Below, piece after piece: positions 1 to 11,337 of a DNA stretch of 64,000 nucleotides. Below the pieces are notes generated by a model. It did not search any database, was not told the DNA's origin, and was given only the letters and a program-made list of their open reading frames with translations. Numbering within the stretch: the stretch's first letter is position 1; each line of letters starts with the position of its first letter. A program made the translations under genes and the position numbers. The DNA lies in the NCBI GenBank assembly GCA_003971905.1, contig RSEE01000056.1:62001-126000 (forward strand), in the 5' to 3' direction. The stretch is from Moniliella sp. 'wahieum'. Its lineage: Eukaryota; Basidiomycota; Moniliellomycetes; Moniliellales; Moniliellaceae.

Positions 1-1429
1 AATAAGGACCTGCGGTCAGCCGGTCAGCGCTCAGCGGGGTTGCGTTGACATGCGTGGACGCGGGCCCTGAATATTGAATCATCAATCAGTGAGCCAGCTT
101 ACTCGGACCAGTGTTCCGGACGATTCGGGGCAGACGCTTCTGAGTCCAATTCGACGTCCAGTGCTCACGCGCACAGGCTCGGAGGCTCGCATTCAGGGGA
201 GTGGCGAGGCCGACAGCGGCTCAACGCTCACCAAGCGTGAGCGCGCTTCACTTATAGTGGTAGTATTACATGAGCCGCAGTGGGGCAGGGTGCTGATGGC
301 TGATGATGATTGAGCTGTGGATCAACTTGGGCCATGCGCATGCTGCCTTTCGGTGGGACGCTAGACGCCATGGTCGGACATTGGACGCCTGGTGGTCGGG
401 GGTTAGGGGCATGGGGCATGGGGCATGGGCTGGGGCTGGGGCATGAGGCTGGGGCTGGGGCTCAGCAGGCAGCAGGCAGCAGACCCATTGGCCCAGCTAG
501 CCAAGACACCGAAGTGGAGTGGGCGCCACGGCACCTGCCTTGCCGCTCAGCCTGCGCGTAACCACATGTGACCATGTGAGGTGAGATGGGAGATCAGAGA
601 CTCAGATCTGCCTAGCTGGGTTCTGGGGATCGGATGTGTGATGCATGATGCATGATGCATGATGCCATGTCGATCCCAGCTTGGCAAGCGGCGCAATCGT
701 TAATCGGCACAGGCCTGGCACGGCGGCGCAGTGGTGCCGATCAGCCCTGTATCCTGATACATGATGCTGAGCCGATGATCGATGATCAATGATCGGGAGG
801 GAGTAAATGATTACTGATTGGCAATTCCATGCCACAGATCTCGCGCAGTGTTCGTAACTCTTGGCCTCGAAGATCTAAGAAAGAACTAACCTGCGCCTCA
901 GGCTGAGGCTCAGCCGTCAGCGTGTCAGGCCGAGGGCTCAGCCTGGGCAGACTGAGCGCACGTCGGCGGCAGCGTCAGGGAGCACTGGGCAATCAGTTAC
1001 TCCATACTCCGTACTCCATACTCACGCGTGATGTGTGACGTGTGACGGCTGACGCCGTGCAAGCCACAGTTTCGCCCCCACTGGCCGGCGGTGCGGCCGG
1101 CGGCGTTGGGTGGAGCGCCGGCCCCGGCTCGGGCAGGGGGGCATGCCTGCAAGTGCTGGGTCATCGAAAGGTCCGGCGCCACATTGCACTACACTGCTGC
1201 TGTGCCTGCCGAGTAATGGCCAGTCGGTCTAAGGTGGCCCCCTGCCCCGGTGGTGGTCCCGTGGTGGCCCAGTGGTGGCTCTGGGTGGACCATATACTCC
1301 CCTCCACACACCCACCGCACTCGGAAAGCCAACTCGCCTTCCCCCCTCCATCTCCTCCCCCCCTCCCTCTTCCTCTTTCTCCTTCTCCCCCCCTCCCCCC
1401 CCCCACGCTCTTTCACCTCCCTCGCCGCC
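1..1429. other. Intergenic, no gene seen
   Basis: I see no credible gene here. The stretch holds short tandem words: ATGCATG repeats at 640-663, GATGATC words at 774-800, a CTCAG-rich patch at 890-950 and ACTCC-type repeats at 1000-1022. The last 100 bases before the GMC oxidoreductase start (1330-1429) are nearly pure pyrimidine on the coding strand, which fits a fungal CT-rich leader. Confidence 0.6.
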
Positions 1430-3452
1430 ATGCCGCATCGCCGTCGCTCCAACCTGGCCGCCGCGTTCTGGCCGTGGCCACGCTCGGCCTCGCTGCCACC
1501 GCCGCCGCATCCATCAGCCCGCACGCGGCACAGCCACCTATCTCTCCCCGCTGGCATCTCTTCCAACGGCGCCAAGTTTGACGGCCAGACGTTTGACTAT
1601 GGTACGTCCCCATTTGTTTTTTGTTTTTACCGTGTGCCTCTTCGTGCCTCCCCCCGTCCCCGTCCCCTTTGGTGGCCCACTACCCCTGTCCTCCTCCTGC
1701 CTCCCCTCCTACGCTACTACGATACAGTCATTGTTGGTGGCGGTACGGCCGGCTGGTTCTGGCGAACCGTTGTCAGCGGATGAGTCCAACTCGGTTGCGG
1801 TGATTGAGGCGGGCGAAGCGGATCTGGAAGACGTCATTGACGACGCCGAATGCCATGCTGTACAACTCGTCTGTTGGTACATCGCGCGACTGGGCGTACA
1901 AGACGGTGGACCAGTCTGGTCTGGGAGGTCGGTCGGTGTCCTGGCCGCGGGGCAAGACGCTAGGTGGGTCCAGTGCGATCATGGGTTGTACCTGGTGCGC
2001 CACCGGCTCCGAGCAGGAAGCCTGGGCCAATTTGCTCCAACCAATGGGGACGAGGCACAGGACCTGTGGGGCTGGGACAATGTGCTGAAAGCAATGAAAA
2101 AGTCGGAAACTTTTACGCCAGGAAGAAGATTGAGGCGGAGATGCACCAAGGTGCCACGGGCGTAAACATACCCTTCTCCCTTACGACGCTTCTTCCCACG
2201 GCACGTCGGGCCCGATCCACCACTCGTGGCCTGGATGGAGTAATGCGTCTGTCGGTGCGTTCCTCCAGACCGCCCAGACAACCCTTGGCATCAACGTCAA
2301 TCACGACCCTTACAACGGTAACAATACCGGCCCCTTCCTTCTCTCAGCGCATCAATCCGAGTAACTGGACGCGCTCCTTTTCCCGCACGGGCTACCTCGA
2401 GCCCGTGGCACGGTCCAACTTGCATGTGCTTACGGGTCACCAGGCCACAAGATCCTATTTGACACCTCGGCGTCTACCCGCGTGCGACGGGGGTGCAGTT
2501 TGCCGAGTCGGCCGACGCCAAGGTACGCACCATGTCCGGGCGAAAGAGGTGATTGTAGCAGCTGGCGTGATTGGTTCGCCGCAACTAACTTCAGTTGTCG
2601 GGTGTGGCCGACAAGTCGGTACTGGACCCATTGAAGATTAAGCAGGTAGCCAACGTGCCTGGTGTCGGGTTTCCACTTGCAGGACACCTCAGTGGCGCAG
2701 TCACGTTCCCCCCCAAGGCGACTCGGTGGCCATGCCGGCCGACAAGGTGACGGGCGACGCTTGACCGAGGTTTGTCAATGGTGCGTGGCGTACACGCTCT
2801 GTCCAAGTTGATGAGTGTGGATCGGATCGTGGCAACATTACAGCCTCCACGGATGCCTGGGTGGACGCGTACGATGCGCCTGCCACAGTCAGGAGGGCTA
2901 CCGTGCCTCGCTGGACCAAATTGCCAATGTGTACAAACAAGATGTGCCGGCCGTGGAGATTCTCTGGTCGATTCCTGGGGCAACCTTAACGTGCAATGTG
3001 GACTGCAGCACCCTACGTCCCAAGGATCCGTCAAGATCAGCTCGACCAATGCGTTTGACCACCCTCATAGATCGACGCGGCCTACGTGAAGAATACGATT
3101 GACATGCAGATTCTGCGGCACGGGTGTCAGCTCGCCCGGACCATCGGTACCCTCGGCCCCGCTTGTGACTACACAGGTCCCGAAAATCACAGGGACCAAC
3201 GTCCAGTCCAGTGCGCAGTGGAACCAGTACATCAAGGCCAACTTTGGTACCGAGTACCACCCTAGTTCGTCCTGTGCCCAACTGCCGCTCAAGTACGGTG
3301 GAGTAGTGGACGAGCGACTGCGCGTGTACAATACCAAGGGATTGCGCGTGATTGATTCCTCTGTGCCCCCGCGTCCATGTCCCAGCACCGATGACCATCC
3401 CTATGGTCTCGCTGAGATCGGCGCCGAGCTCATCTTGGAGGACAACGAGTAA
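1430..3452 (+). CDS. GMC-family FAD oxidoreductase, probably secreted (frame-broken in this assembly)
   Basis: This is a glucose-methanol-choline oxidoreductase of the glucose oxidase / aryl-alcohol oxidase type, a flavoenzyme that oxidises alcohols or sugars and usually makes H2O2. The start at 1430 is followed by a hydrophobic Ala/Leu-rich stretch ([14 protein letters not shown], in a neighbouring frame) that looks like a signal peptide. An intron at 1602-1727 (GTACGT...ACAG) joins FDGQTFDY to VIVGGGTAG, the ADP-binding Rossmann motif. Next come [18 protein letters not shown], the first GMC signature ([18 protein letters not shown]), the second signature ([15 protein letters not shown]) and the C-terminal block with the catalytic-region His ([12 protein letters not shown]), [20 protein letters not shown] and ELILEDNE before the stop. 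The pieces lie in all three frames with at least five shifts, the same single-base pattern as in essential genes of this window, so sequencing error is likelier than decay. The substrate cannot be told. Confidence 0.8.
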
Positions 3453-3940
3453 CTGTATGTAACTCGGTCATAGTGATTGCCATCACTGACTGCCTGTCCT
3501 CTCGCACCGCTCCCCCTTGTCCCTACTACACAACCTTCTTTCCTCACTTTTCACGATCTTTCTCCGTTTCTCCAAACGTGTACCCACTCAGGGACAATTT
3601 TAGTTTTTGCCACCTCCCTTCCATCCCCTTTGCCTTTCTCTTCTCTTTGCTTCGCTCCCTTTGCTTTCCTTCTTTTCTGCACGTCTCTGGCTCATCTCGT
3701 CGTCTTGGGCTTAGCGCTTACTTCCATCTGCGCCACTTCGGTGAGGGCTCTTCCTCACGAATCTGATTCTTCATCTTCATTGGAGTCGTCATGTGTTTAC
3801 CTTCTTGTGGTTAGCTATATTTATTCGCACATAAAACAATCTGGTGTGCCATGGAAGACACCACTGCAAAATGATTAATGATCGTTGGTGCATGGTACAG
3901 AAAGCGTAGTAGTGGAGACCGAGACACGGCCAAAAAAATC
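3453..3940. other. Intergenic, pyrimidine-rich
   Basis: This is the 3' flank of the GMC gene. It is strongly C/T-rich on the plus strand (3480-3720), and no coding signal or repeat element is recognised. Confidence 0.5.
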
Positions 3941-4037
3941 TGGTCAATATGAGGCTTGAACTCATGACCTTGGCATCACCAACACTTCCGAACGAAACGT
4001 ATTAGTACCACGCTCTGACCAACTGAGCTAATCGACC
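3941..4037 (-). tRNA. tRNA-Ile (AAU anticodon) with 23-nt intron
   Basis: On the minus strand the acceptor arms GGTCGAT / ATTGACC pair, followed by discriminator A. The D arm is GCTCAGTTGGTCAGAGC. The anticodon stem is TGGTA / TGCCA with loop CTAATAA, giving anticodon AAT. A 23-nt intron lies one base 3' of the anticodon, the canonical position. The T arm is ATGAG-TTCAAGC-CTCAT. Confidence 0.93.
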
Positions 4038-5685
4038 TCGATACAGTAGGGAACGTGGCCAAAAAATCCGACAAGTGTTTTCCCACCACTGCTTTTGGAT
4101 ATATGTCTGGTTTGGCTCGCGGTCGACCGACTTGGAGGTCAAGAGCCCGCCAGATGAGAGATGATGGTCTTACACTGCTGAGACCAGCGAGCAGCTATGA
4201 CAGCAGTACTATGCCCGAGCAGTGAGAGGATCTACTCACCAGAGGGGACGCGCTTGGGCAAAAGGGGGTCTGACACGATACACTACGGCGTTGGAGTGTA
4301 CAATGGAACGAGCGCTCAGAAACAAAGAGCCCAGCGGGAGAAACAGATGAGCGCAGGAGGAGGATGCGAAAAGGAAGCAAGGATGCCGGGATGATGAAAA
4401 TCGTGCCGGTTTGGTATGTACTTGTATACTTGCAAGGGACACAGGCAGTACTCAGTACTCAGTGGCGGGGCAGCTTGCAGGCGAGGCAGAGGCAGCCCTC
4501 TGGTCTGAGATCTGAATATCTGAATCTGACCCTGGTCTGGATCTGAAATCCGACCGAGCATCCTGGGCGTTATGCCGCCGTCAGCGCATCACGCGTCACA
4601 CGTCACGCGTCACACGTCACGCGTCAGCCGCGGCGCTCTGTGACGTGTGACGCATGTGACGTGTGCAAGTGACATGTGCCCCGCAGACACGCACCACAAC
4701 CCGATGCATGTGAGGGGAGCGACGAGCTCCGGCGATGGATGAGGTGCAACGCGTGACGTGTCATCGATCATCGTCATCCTCATGCATGTCATGCACCATG
4801 CACCACCAGGCAGCAGGCAGCAGGCAGCAGACAGGAGCGGTGGGTTTGGGCGCCGGTGCATGGTGCATGGTGCATCGTACAGGGTACGTGCAGCATGCAG
4901 GCTGGCCAGTGCGCAACCCCGACGGCACAAGCGCGCAGCGATACTCGCTACGGGGCGCCGTGCCCACCGCCGCACCAGGCAGTACTGCGATCTCCTGGCG
5001 GCGGGTGCCGCACGGCGCAGGCCACACGGTACGCGCACTGCCGCCCCGCTGGAGCACGCCGGACGATCAGATCGATCAGCACCAGCACGGCAAGGCGTCA
5101 TCATCATGCAATGCGTTATGCGTCGCGTGTCACGCTTCCCTCGTCGGGGCGCGCGGCAGGGGGCCAGTGCGGCGCAGGGGCGTGCGGGGCACAGAGCCAC
5201 AGGCCAAGCTAGCGCACAAAGGCGTAGCGCTAAGGGCTAAGTAGGCGTAGCGTAGCGTAGCGCGTACCTTACCGGAACCGCAGCTGGGCACGCCCTGGGT
5301 GCACTTGCGCCAGTGCCTAGTGGGCAGGAGCGCACGCGTGCCATTGGCCATCGACCATCGGAGATGGGGCGGTGGAACGGCGCGGGAGCGGTGTGGGCCG
5401 TCGGAGCTTGCTGGTCAGCCTCAGGCGTTCAGGCGTTCAGGCCCTCAGGCCCTCAGGCTCCGGCTAAGACTGCGTGCTCGTCACGTGGCCTGTCCACGCC
5501 CCACTCTCACCCGCTCTTCTCCCATCTGTCTACCCGCCTTGCCCCTGCCCGCCTCCCTTGCCCACCACCACCACCACCACCTTCACCACCACCACTACCT
5601 GCACGCACCACCACCACCTGCCCCACCACCTGTACGCCACCTGCCGCCCTGCACGCCCATCACCGCCATCTTCTCCTGCCCCACA
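4038..5685. other. Intergenic with word repeats
   Basis: No gene is supported. The stretch holds TCTGA/ATCTGA words at 4500-4550, the GTCACGC inverted array at 4589-4670, a CAGCAGG run at 4806-4832, GTGCATG words at 4855-4875, GCGTAGC repeats at 5220-5260 and a tandem TTCAGGC/CTCAGGC patch at 5418-5460. From 5510 the plus strand becomes pyrimidine-rich with many CCACC units, leading into the Nrd1-like gene. Confidence 0.5.
4589..4670. repeat. GTCACGC/GTCACAC tandem words facing their own inverse
   Basis: Positions 4589-4626 hold five copies of a GTCAC-containing word in alternating forms (CGTCACG, CGTCACA). After a 12-base GC spacer, 4639-4666 hold the reverse complement (GTGACGTGTGACGC). 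The two halves could pair into a long imperfect hairpin. The core TGACGT(G) also matches bZIP/CRE-type sites, but nothing shows that it is bound. Confidence 0.7.
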
Positions 5686-7792
5686 ATGCCCGCATCCCCC
5701 CCTGCACCAGCCCCGCCCGGCAGCCCACCGCCCGCGCTCACCTACCTGTCTCCCCTGCCCTCGCCCGTGCCTCCGGCCAGCCCATATGCCCTGCCGTTGC
5801 ACATGGCCTATGTGCCGTGGGTCGCCCCCGTGGCCGTGTCCCCAGCGCTGCCCCACCCTGCCCCGCTTCTCGCCCCGTCAGTTGCCCCACCACCACCGTC
5901 AAGGACAGTGTATGTGGGCAATCTGCCAGCCGATGCGGCGGCAGATGAGACTGTTGAGTCTTGTTCGCCACGGGCCGCTTGACCACGTGCGGATCCTGCC
6001 AGCGAAGCAGGCTGCGTTTTATCGTTTCTGGACCCTATGACCGCAGCTGCGTTCCATGCCGACGCGGTGTTGCCCGCCCGCTCTCGCTGCATGGCCATCG
6101 GCTCAAGATTGGTTGGGGCAAGCCCACTGCCGTATCGGGTACCGTTGCATCGGCCGTGCTGAGCCGAGGAGCGAGCCGCAACGTGTACCTTGGCAACTTA
6201 CCTTCTGACCTGGTCCAGAGCGCGACGGCCGAACAAGATCTCTGCACGATGCTTGGTACCTATGGTCCGATCGACCAGGTCAAGATCGTTCCCGATCGCC
6301 GTATTGCCTTTGTCCACTTTCTTTCCATTGCTACCGCACTCAAAGTCGTCGCTGCTCTCTCTGCTGACCCAGCTTGGAGCCAGCAAAAAATCAATTTCGG
6401 TAAGGATAGGTGCGCTTACGTCCCCGCGCTCAACAGGAAAACCAAGCCCACAACCACCGTTCAGCCCTGGCCGCTGCGGTCCAAGTCGGGTCTTGTTGGT
6501 CCTTCCTGTACCCTTGTCCTTGCCCTCACCGGCACCTGCACCTGCATCTGTACCTGCACCCCCATCTGCATCTGCATCTGCATCCATCTGCATCTGTCCC
6601 TGCATCTGCACCAGCATCTGTCCCTGCATATCTACCTGCACCTACGCCTGAGCGGGAACCCCAACAGGGAGTACGCCAATATGGGGCAGATGGGCAACCG
6701 GACCATCTACCTTGGCAACATCCATCCACCACGACGACCGAAGAGCTGTGCAACCACATTCGGGGGGCATTCTGCAGTCGATCAAGTACATTCGGGAGAA
6801 ACATTGCGTTTGTGACGTTTGTCGAAGCGATGCAGCGTATGCGTTTTGGACGGCAGCGAATGCGCCTGCGATGCCGGCTTTAGCACGGACCACTACCACG
6901 GGCGGAGGCGGGGTCGGGGCTGCAGGTATCGCCGGTGCAGGTAGAGGCATTATCATTCGTTCTCGAAGGATCAAAGTCGGTTGGGGTCGTCATTCTGGCC
7001 CCTCTCCCCGGCTGTTGCTATGACGGTCCAAGCGGGCGGATCAAGGAATGTCTACGTGGGCAATATCCAGGACCCACACCAGCTCACCGAGGACCAACTT
7101 CGTGCTGACTTTGCTCATTTTGGCGAGTTTGAACAGATAATCGTCTGCCTGAAAAAAATTGCGTACGTCCCTGCGTCCCCCTTTCCCTTTCCCATCCTGT
7201 ATCTCCCCTCAGACCTCACTTGGTGCCTTGACCTGGACCCTTGTTCGGACAAAGACTAGCCGAGCATGAACTAACCAAGCGCTCTGCCTACGCTCCACAT
7301 CCGCATCCGCATCCACCTCCGCATGCACATCGATATCTGCGCGCCCCACGCCCAACCGCACGCACAGGCATTTATCAACTTCTGTTCGATCCAAACCGCG
7401 ATGCGGGCCGTGAACGAAATCAAGGCATGCGAGGCGTATGCTGACCTTCGGATCGCCTATGGCAAAGACCGGTGTGGTAACGCCCCACGCACACCACGAT
7501 TCACATTCACCCTGTTGTCCCAAGTACCAACCGGGACCGCGAGCGCGAGGAGGAGGGGGAGGGGAGCACCGAGGCCGGAGCGGCAGGGGGAGCGGCGGGG
7601 GAGGGGGAGTGCGTTGCTGCACTGCCGTCTTTCCCCGATCCCAATCCCGATCCTCAGTCCAAGTCCAAGCCCGAACCCAAGCCCAAGTCTACACCCACAC
7701 CCGACCTCCTCGCTGCTCCTTCGCTCCCGCCAGGCTGGAGATGGAACCTGGCCGTACCGCCGCGCCAGCTGTCCCGCTGCCGTAGTACCTAG
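5686..7792 (+). CDS. nrd1: Nrd1/Msa2-like RNA-binding protein with four RRM domains
   Basis: The protein has four RNA-recognition motifs in the layout of fission yeast Nrd1 and budding yeast Msa2, which bind mRNA in the cytoplasm and regulate differentiation genes. The start at 5686 opens a Pro/Ala-rich leader (MPASPPAPAPPGSP). RRM1 begins SRTVYVGNLPADAA and includes GPLDHVRILPAKQAAF. RRM2 is SRNVYLGNLPSD ... YGPIDQVKIVPDRRIAFVHF ... INFGKDRCAYVP. A low-complexity Pro/Ala/Ser linker (6500-6650) follows. RRM3 starts NRTIYLGNIHP and ends RRIKVGWGRH. RRM4 is SRNVYVGNIQDP ... EFEQIIVCLKKIA, an intron at about 7163-7367, then AFINFCSIQTAMRAVNEIK ... LRIAYGKDRCG. A second short intron (about 7477-7524) leads to an acidic tail, NRDREREEEGEG, and Lys/Pro repeats before the stop at 7790. 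The repeated GKDRC ending of RRM2 and RRM4 marks this family. Frames shift several times, as elsewhere in the window. Confidence 0.77.
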
Positions 7793-7916
7793 TACCCCAG
7801 ACTGCGAATCACGAGAAATTTGCTTTGCTTCGTGCACCCCATGACTTGAGGCTGGTTTTGAACTCGAAGTCCTGGCACTGGGTCTGGGTCTGGATCTGGG
7901 TCTGGATCTGGGTCTG
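7793..7916. repeat. TCTGGG/ATCTGG microsatellite
   Basis: A short run of GGTCTGGGTCTGGATCTG units occupies 7881-7916 and continues on the far side of the LTR-like element (8763-8776). The element therefore appears to have inserted into this satellite. Confidence 0.6.
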
Positions 7917-8762
7917 TGTCACGGACGGGCGCCGCAGGGGGCCCGCCCTGGGGTTTTGGGGTACAATCCCTTAGGCGACGGTAGGTCGACTCACGGTAGT
8001 TTCGGGCTTAGGCTGGTTGGTGCGTCCGAGCGGAGCTAGGGACGAGGAGAGGCCTTTGGTGGGGCGGCTGCACGTGTGGCAAGGCTGCGTCTGCACCGGC
8101 TTGGGCCGTAGTAACGTGTCTGAAGCCTCCGGGACTTAGGGACGGGAGGAGGCAGAGGGGGACAAACACTGCCTCAACAGAGACTGGGAATCGCCGCGAC
8201 CAGAGGAGGGCTCGCGCGATTGGACTGACGAAGGGCTGGAGGACGAGGTCGGAGAGAAGTCGGACGCTAACAAGAGAAGCTGCCTGTACTGGATAAATTG
8301 GCTGGAAACGGGCAGGAGTCGGACAGGATAGACGGGAAGGCGAGAGGATGACGAGAAAGGCGAGAAGGACGAGAATGGAAGGTGGGGAAAAGATCCCCAT
8401 CAACCAGGGGTACAGGCAGGATCAAAAGGGAAACGGATACAAGAGGGGGTGTAGAAAGGAAGACATGTCAAAAGCGGGGTTGGTCGCCGCAGGCGCGACC
8501 GAGAAGGAAAAGGAAACGGGGACGAGGCGGCAGACGCCGCCACGGCATTGGAAGCTCGGTGGCCTTATTTAGGCCGGCCGACTTGGACTTGGGCGGTGGG
8601 CGACTATTGTCGCGCGGAGCATGGCCCTTGTGCCACCGCACAGGGTACAACCAACCATCATCATACTTGGTTGGCCTGCGGAGCACGCTCTACTGGGCAT
8701 GTGCGGAGCCGGCGGGCCTTAGCTTCGGTCGGACCATCTCGTGTCCGCCGCAGCCCGTGACA
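7917..8762 (+). mobile_element. LTR-like repeat copy 1 (probable solo LTR)
   Basis: The element is 846 bp. It begins TGTCACGGACGGGC and ends GCCCGTGACA, so its ends are TG...CA with a short inverted repeat. It is flanked on both sides by GTCTG, which fits a 5-bp target duplication, although the target is itself a repeat. It contains no coding capacity. Three diverged relatives lie at 23116-23986, 27762-28662 and 28677-29606. Conserved blocks are a GGTACAATCCCTTAG-type box about 40 bases in, TTGGTGCGTCCGAGCGGAGCTAG, and GGCCGACTTGGACTTGG near the far end. A solo LTR of an LTR retrotransposon is the best fit; a non-autonomous terminal-inverted-repeat element is the alternative. It looks whole and is the best-preserved copy. 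Confidence 0.6.
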
Positions 8763-9168
8763 GTCTGGGTCTGGGGCTTGCACTTGGTACAGCGCCGTAT
8801 AGTGGGGAGTAGGCGCGCGGTATATAATAGCGTGCTTGTTAGTCTAGTTGTCCTACCCCGCTTTTTCTCTAGGTGCGCACGTTGCTCGACCCAGTTAACG
8901 GTTCCCATGCATGGACGCATGTTGGTGGCGGGTCGTACATGGTTTCGATGTATGTAGATGGTGGCTCGTCTTCTGTCTTGGCAGTGCGGTCGGCCGTGGC
9001 GTCCCGTCGGATGGGACTGTATGTTTAGTACTACTAATAGTTCATCATGGCCTCTGTGGCGCACATCTACTGTCCCTTGGACTTGGCGCCCACATGGCTG
9101 GAGGAAACTGCGATGCAAGAGACAAGAGACCAGAGACCAGAGTTGATCCTTGGAAAGTCCAAAAAAAT
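8763..9168. other. Intergenic
   Basis: No gene is seen. A TATATAATA box lies at about 8820-8829, but nothing recognisable follows it. Confidence 0.45.
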
Positions 9169-9254
9169 TGGACGAATAGGGAATCGAACCCCAGACCTCA
9201 CACAGGAGCAATTATGATGCGAAGCGTGCGCTCTACCAACTGAGCTATCCGCCC
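9169..9254 (-). tRNA. tRNA-Ala (CGC) with 13-nt intron
   Basis: On the minus strand the acceptor arms GGGCGGA / TTCGTCC pair, with discriminator A. The D arm is GCTCAGTTGGTAGAGC. The anticodon stem is CACGC / GTGTG around TTCGCA, giving anticodon CGC. A 13-nt intron sits one base 3' of the anticodon. The T loop is TTCGATT. Confidence 0.92.
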
Positions 9255-10143
9255 GATAGTCAACATGGGAGTGCTCTTCAATGTCGCTTGAACACGGAGT
9301 ATCATTTACAAGTGGAGCTGAGCACATGCCCGAATAGACTGTGAGACCTGGGGCGGCGCCACACTTACTATTAGTAGGACATGGTGCTGCTACAGCGTGT
9401 GAGGCAAGGAACATGCCAGGGACAGGAGAGGATGGGCAAGGTCTGCATGTGGGTGAGGTGTGTGTGCCTGCTGTCCGTTGAGCGTCGAAAGATGGGGTGG
9501 CACATCAACTCCTTCTTCCCGAGGTGTGCCATGCTGATGCCAGCGGCACACATATATATGCCACAGCATGCGCCGCGCCATTCACGTCGGGTGTACTGGG
9601 TGCGTGCGCGCTGTGCAGACGGCAGGCTGTGATGGGGTTGCCTGTGCCGCAATCTGGCCGGGAGGCTAGCATGCATGCGCGCACACGCCAACGCTTTGTT
9701 TGTTTGTGCGGCTGCATTGCATCTGCACGCCAAGCACACAAGCAACACGCAGCACGCATCATCTGCTGCATGTACACTGCCCACTGCCCACCGCGCATCG
9801 CCCACTGTGCATCGCCCACCGCCCACGCCAGACGCAGGCTGTGCAGCGCACCACACCCACCCCCCGCAGCACCCATCATTGCACCCGCCACAGCCGCCTC
9901 CTGCTGGCCGCATCCACACATGCTGTCTCCCGTGCAGCCGCCCAGCGCTCTTTTCTTGGCATGCGTCTGCTGCACGCCTGCAGCATCCCCTTGCCACCGC
10001 ACCTCTGTTCTGCCCCCCCCCCCACCACCACCACCACCCCCCTCCTCCTCCTCTTTGCCCCACCACCCCCTTCTCGTCTAGCCCGCCAGCATGCCTCCCC
10101 ATCCTCTGTGCGGCCACTGCCACTGCCAGCACCCGGGTGGGGC
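9255..10143. other. Intergenic with GCAC/CCGCCC-rich low complexity
   Basis: No credible coding signal is seen. Positions 9770-9900 are rich in CGCCCACTGCCCACC-type words, and 10010-10040 is a poly-C/CCACC tract on the coding strand upstream of SUR2. Long open frames on both strands here follow from base composition. Confidence 0.5.
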
Positions 10144-11337
10144 ATGCGCCTCGTCCACCTCCTCGTCCCCTCTCTCCCCCCCGACCATCCCTTCACCAGC
10201 ATCGACCTTGCCCCCGCCCAGATCAGCTACCCCATCTACTTCCTCCACCGCCCCTCCCTACTACCTGGGTCAGCGACCGGTACATGTCCCTCATCCTGCC
10301 CGTCTTTATGTACTGGACCATGGCACTGGGCTACCTGTTTCTCGAATGGGTGCGTATCCCTTTTTTGAAAAATACCGCTTGCGCGACGCGCAAGAAGCCT
10401 CGGTGCGCAACCGCGTCAGCTGACCGTCGCAGCGCGCGCCGTGCTGCTCCAACAGGCCGTTCAGACCCTGGTTGGTGTCCTGGCTCTCGAGCCGGCCTCG
10501 GTCGGCACAGGACAGGTCTTTCGCGATCACGCGGCTCATATCCGTGCTGTTGGCCTGGGCAGGCTAGCATCGTTGCTCGTGTGCTTGGTACCCGCTTGGG
10601 CACCCTCTCCTCAACTGTTGGTTCCGCCCTGGCCCAATTCATTTACTGGTGGGTTGTGCCCGTGCTGCATCTGTTCTATGCATTGTACGTTTCAGCCGTC
10701 ACCTCTTCCCCCACCCATCCCTGATACTACGCATCATAATCGCTGCGGACAGAGCGCCTCTTCTAACTTATATACTTTCGCGGATCTATAATAGCTTTCT
10801 GTTGGACACATATCAGTACTGGATGCACCGCTTGTTTCACGAAAACCGGTTCCTGTACCGCCACGTGCACTCATACCACCAAACTCATTGTCACGCACGC
10901 GGTCGGGGCGATCTAAACCATTGGTTTGAAGGTCTGGCGATGGATACGCTTTCGGCCTTGACGACGTACCTTTTAGGCCGGTTGACGGTACGACAAGCGA
11001 TCTTTGTATTTACCTTGTCGACGTGCAAGACGGTAAATGACCATGGAGGATATGATTTCCCCTTTTGGATCTCACCGTCAACTGTCTCTGGCCCAACACG
11101 ATCGACTACCATGACGCCCACCACCAACCACAGGGCTTCCGACACAATTTTTCCCAGCCTTACTTTGTGCATTGGGACCAACTAGCCGGCACACGCATGA
11201 GCCCCGACCAAATGGCCAAGATGCAAGCGTTTGACCGACAGGCCAAGTGGAAAAAACGTTTGCCTGGCTCTACGGCCCACCAGGCCAACCATCAGGCCAC
11301 AGCCAAGCCCAACGCCAACGCCAACCAAGACCAATAA
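10144..11337 (+). CDS. SUR2: Sphinganine C4-hydroxylase (Sur2-type, fatty acid hydroxylase superfamily)
   Basis: Sur2 hydroxylates sphinganine or dihydroceramide at C4 to make phytosphingosine, in the ER membrane, using a His-bound di-iron centre. The order is ISYPIYFLHRPSLLPG with SDRYMSLILPVFMYW (the family's N-terminal block and first membrane segment), EKYRLRDAQEASVRNRVS, a segment LLQQAVQTLVGVL, and AQFIYWWVVPVLHLFYAL. An intron follows at 10685-10794. Then come FLLDTYQYWMHRLFHENRFL (HX3H box), YRHVHSYHQTH (HX2H box), LNHWFEGLAMDTL, CKTVNDHGGYDFPF and finally NTIDYHDAHHQPQGFRHNF (HX2HH box) with QPYFVHWDQLAGTRM. A hydrophilic Asn/Ala/Lys tail ends at 11337. The start at 10144 is the nearest ATG in frame with the first conserved block. 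The reading frame shifts in the N-terminal half (around 10275, 10350 and 10430), as in other genes here. Identity with Sur2 is well supported by the spacing of the His boxes. Confidence 0.86.

Noticed and set aside
1-120. Telomere or subtelomere at the left edge
   Set aside because: No TTAGGG-type repeat is present; the sequence resembles the other word-rich spacers.
1430-3452. Reading the GMC oxidoreductase as a pseudogene
   Set aside because: Its frame breaks have the same character as those in eS24 and pyruvate carboxylase, so assembly error explains them without gene decay.
7845-7885. tRNA-like segment (GAGGCTGGTTTTGAACTCG on the plus strand)
   Set aside because: It recalls a T arm, but no acceptor, D arm or anticodon arm can be paired around it.
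9371-10132. 253-codon minus-strand open frame and its plus-strand mirrors
   Set aside because: They are low-complexity Cys/Gly/Trp composition from GCAC-rich repeats, open in several frames at once and without motifs.
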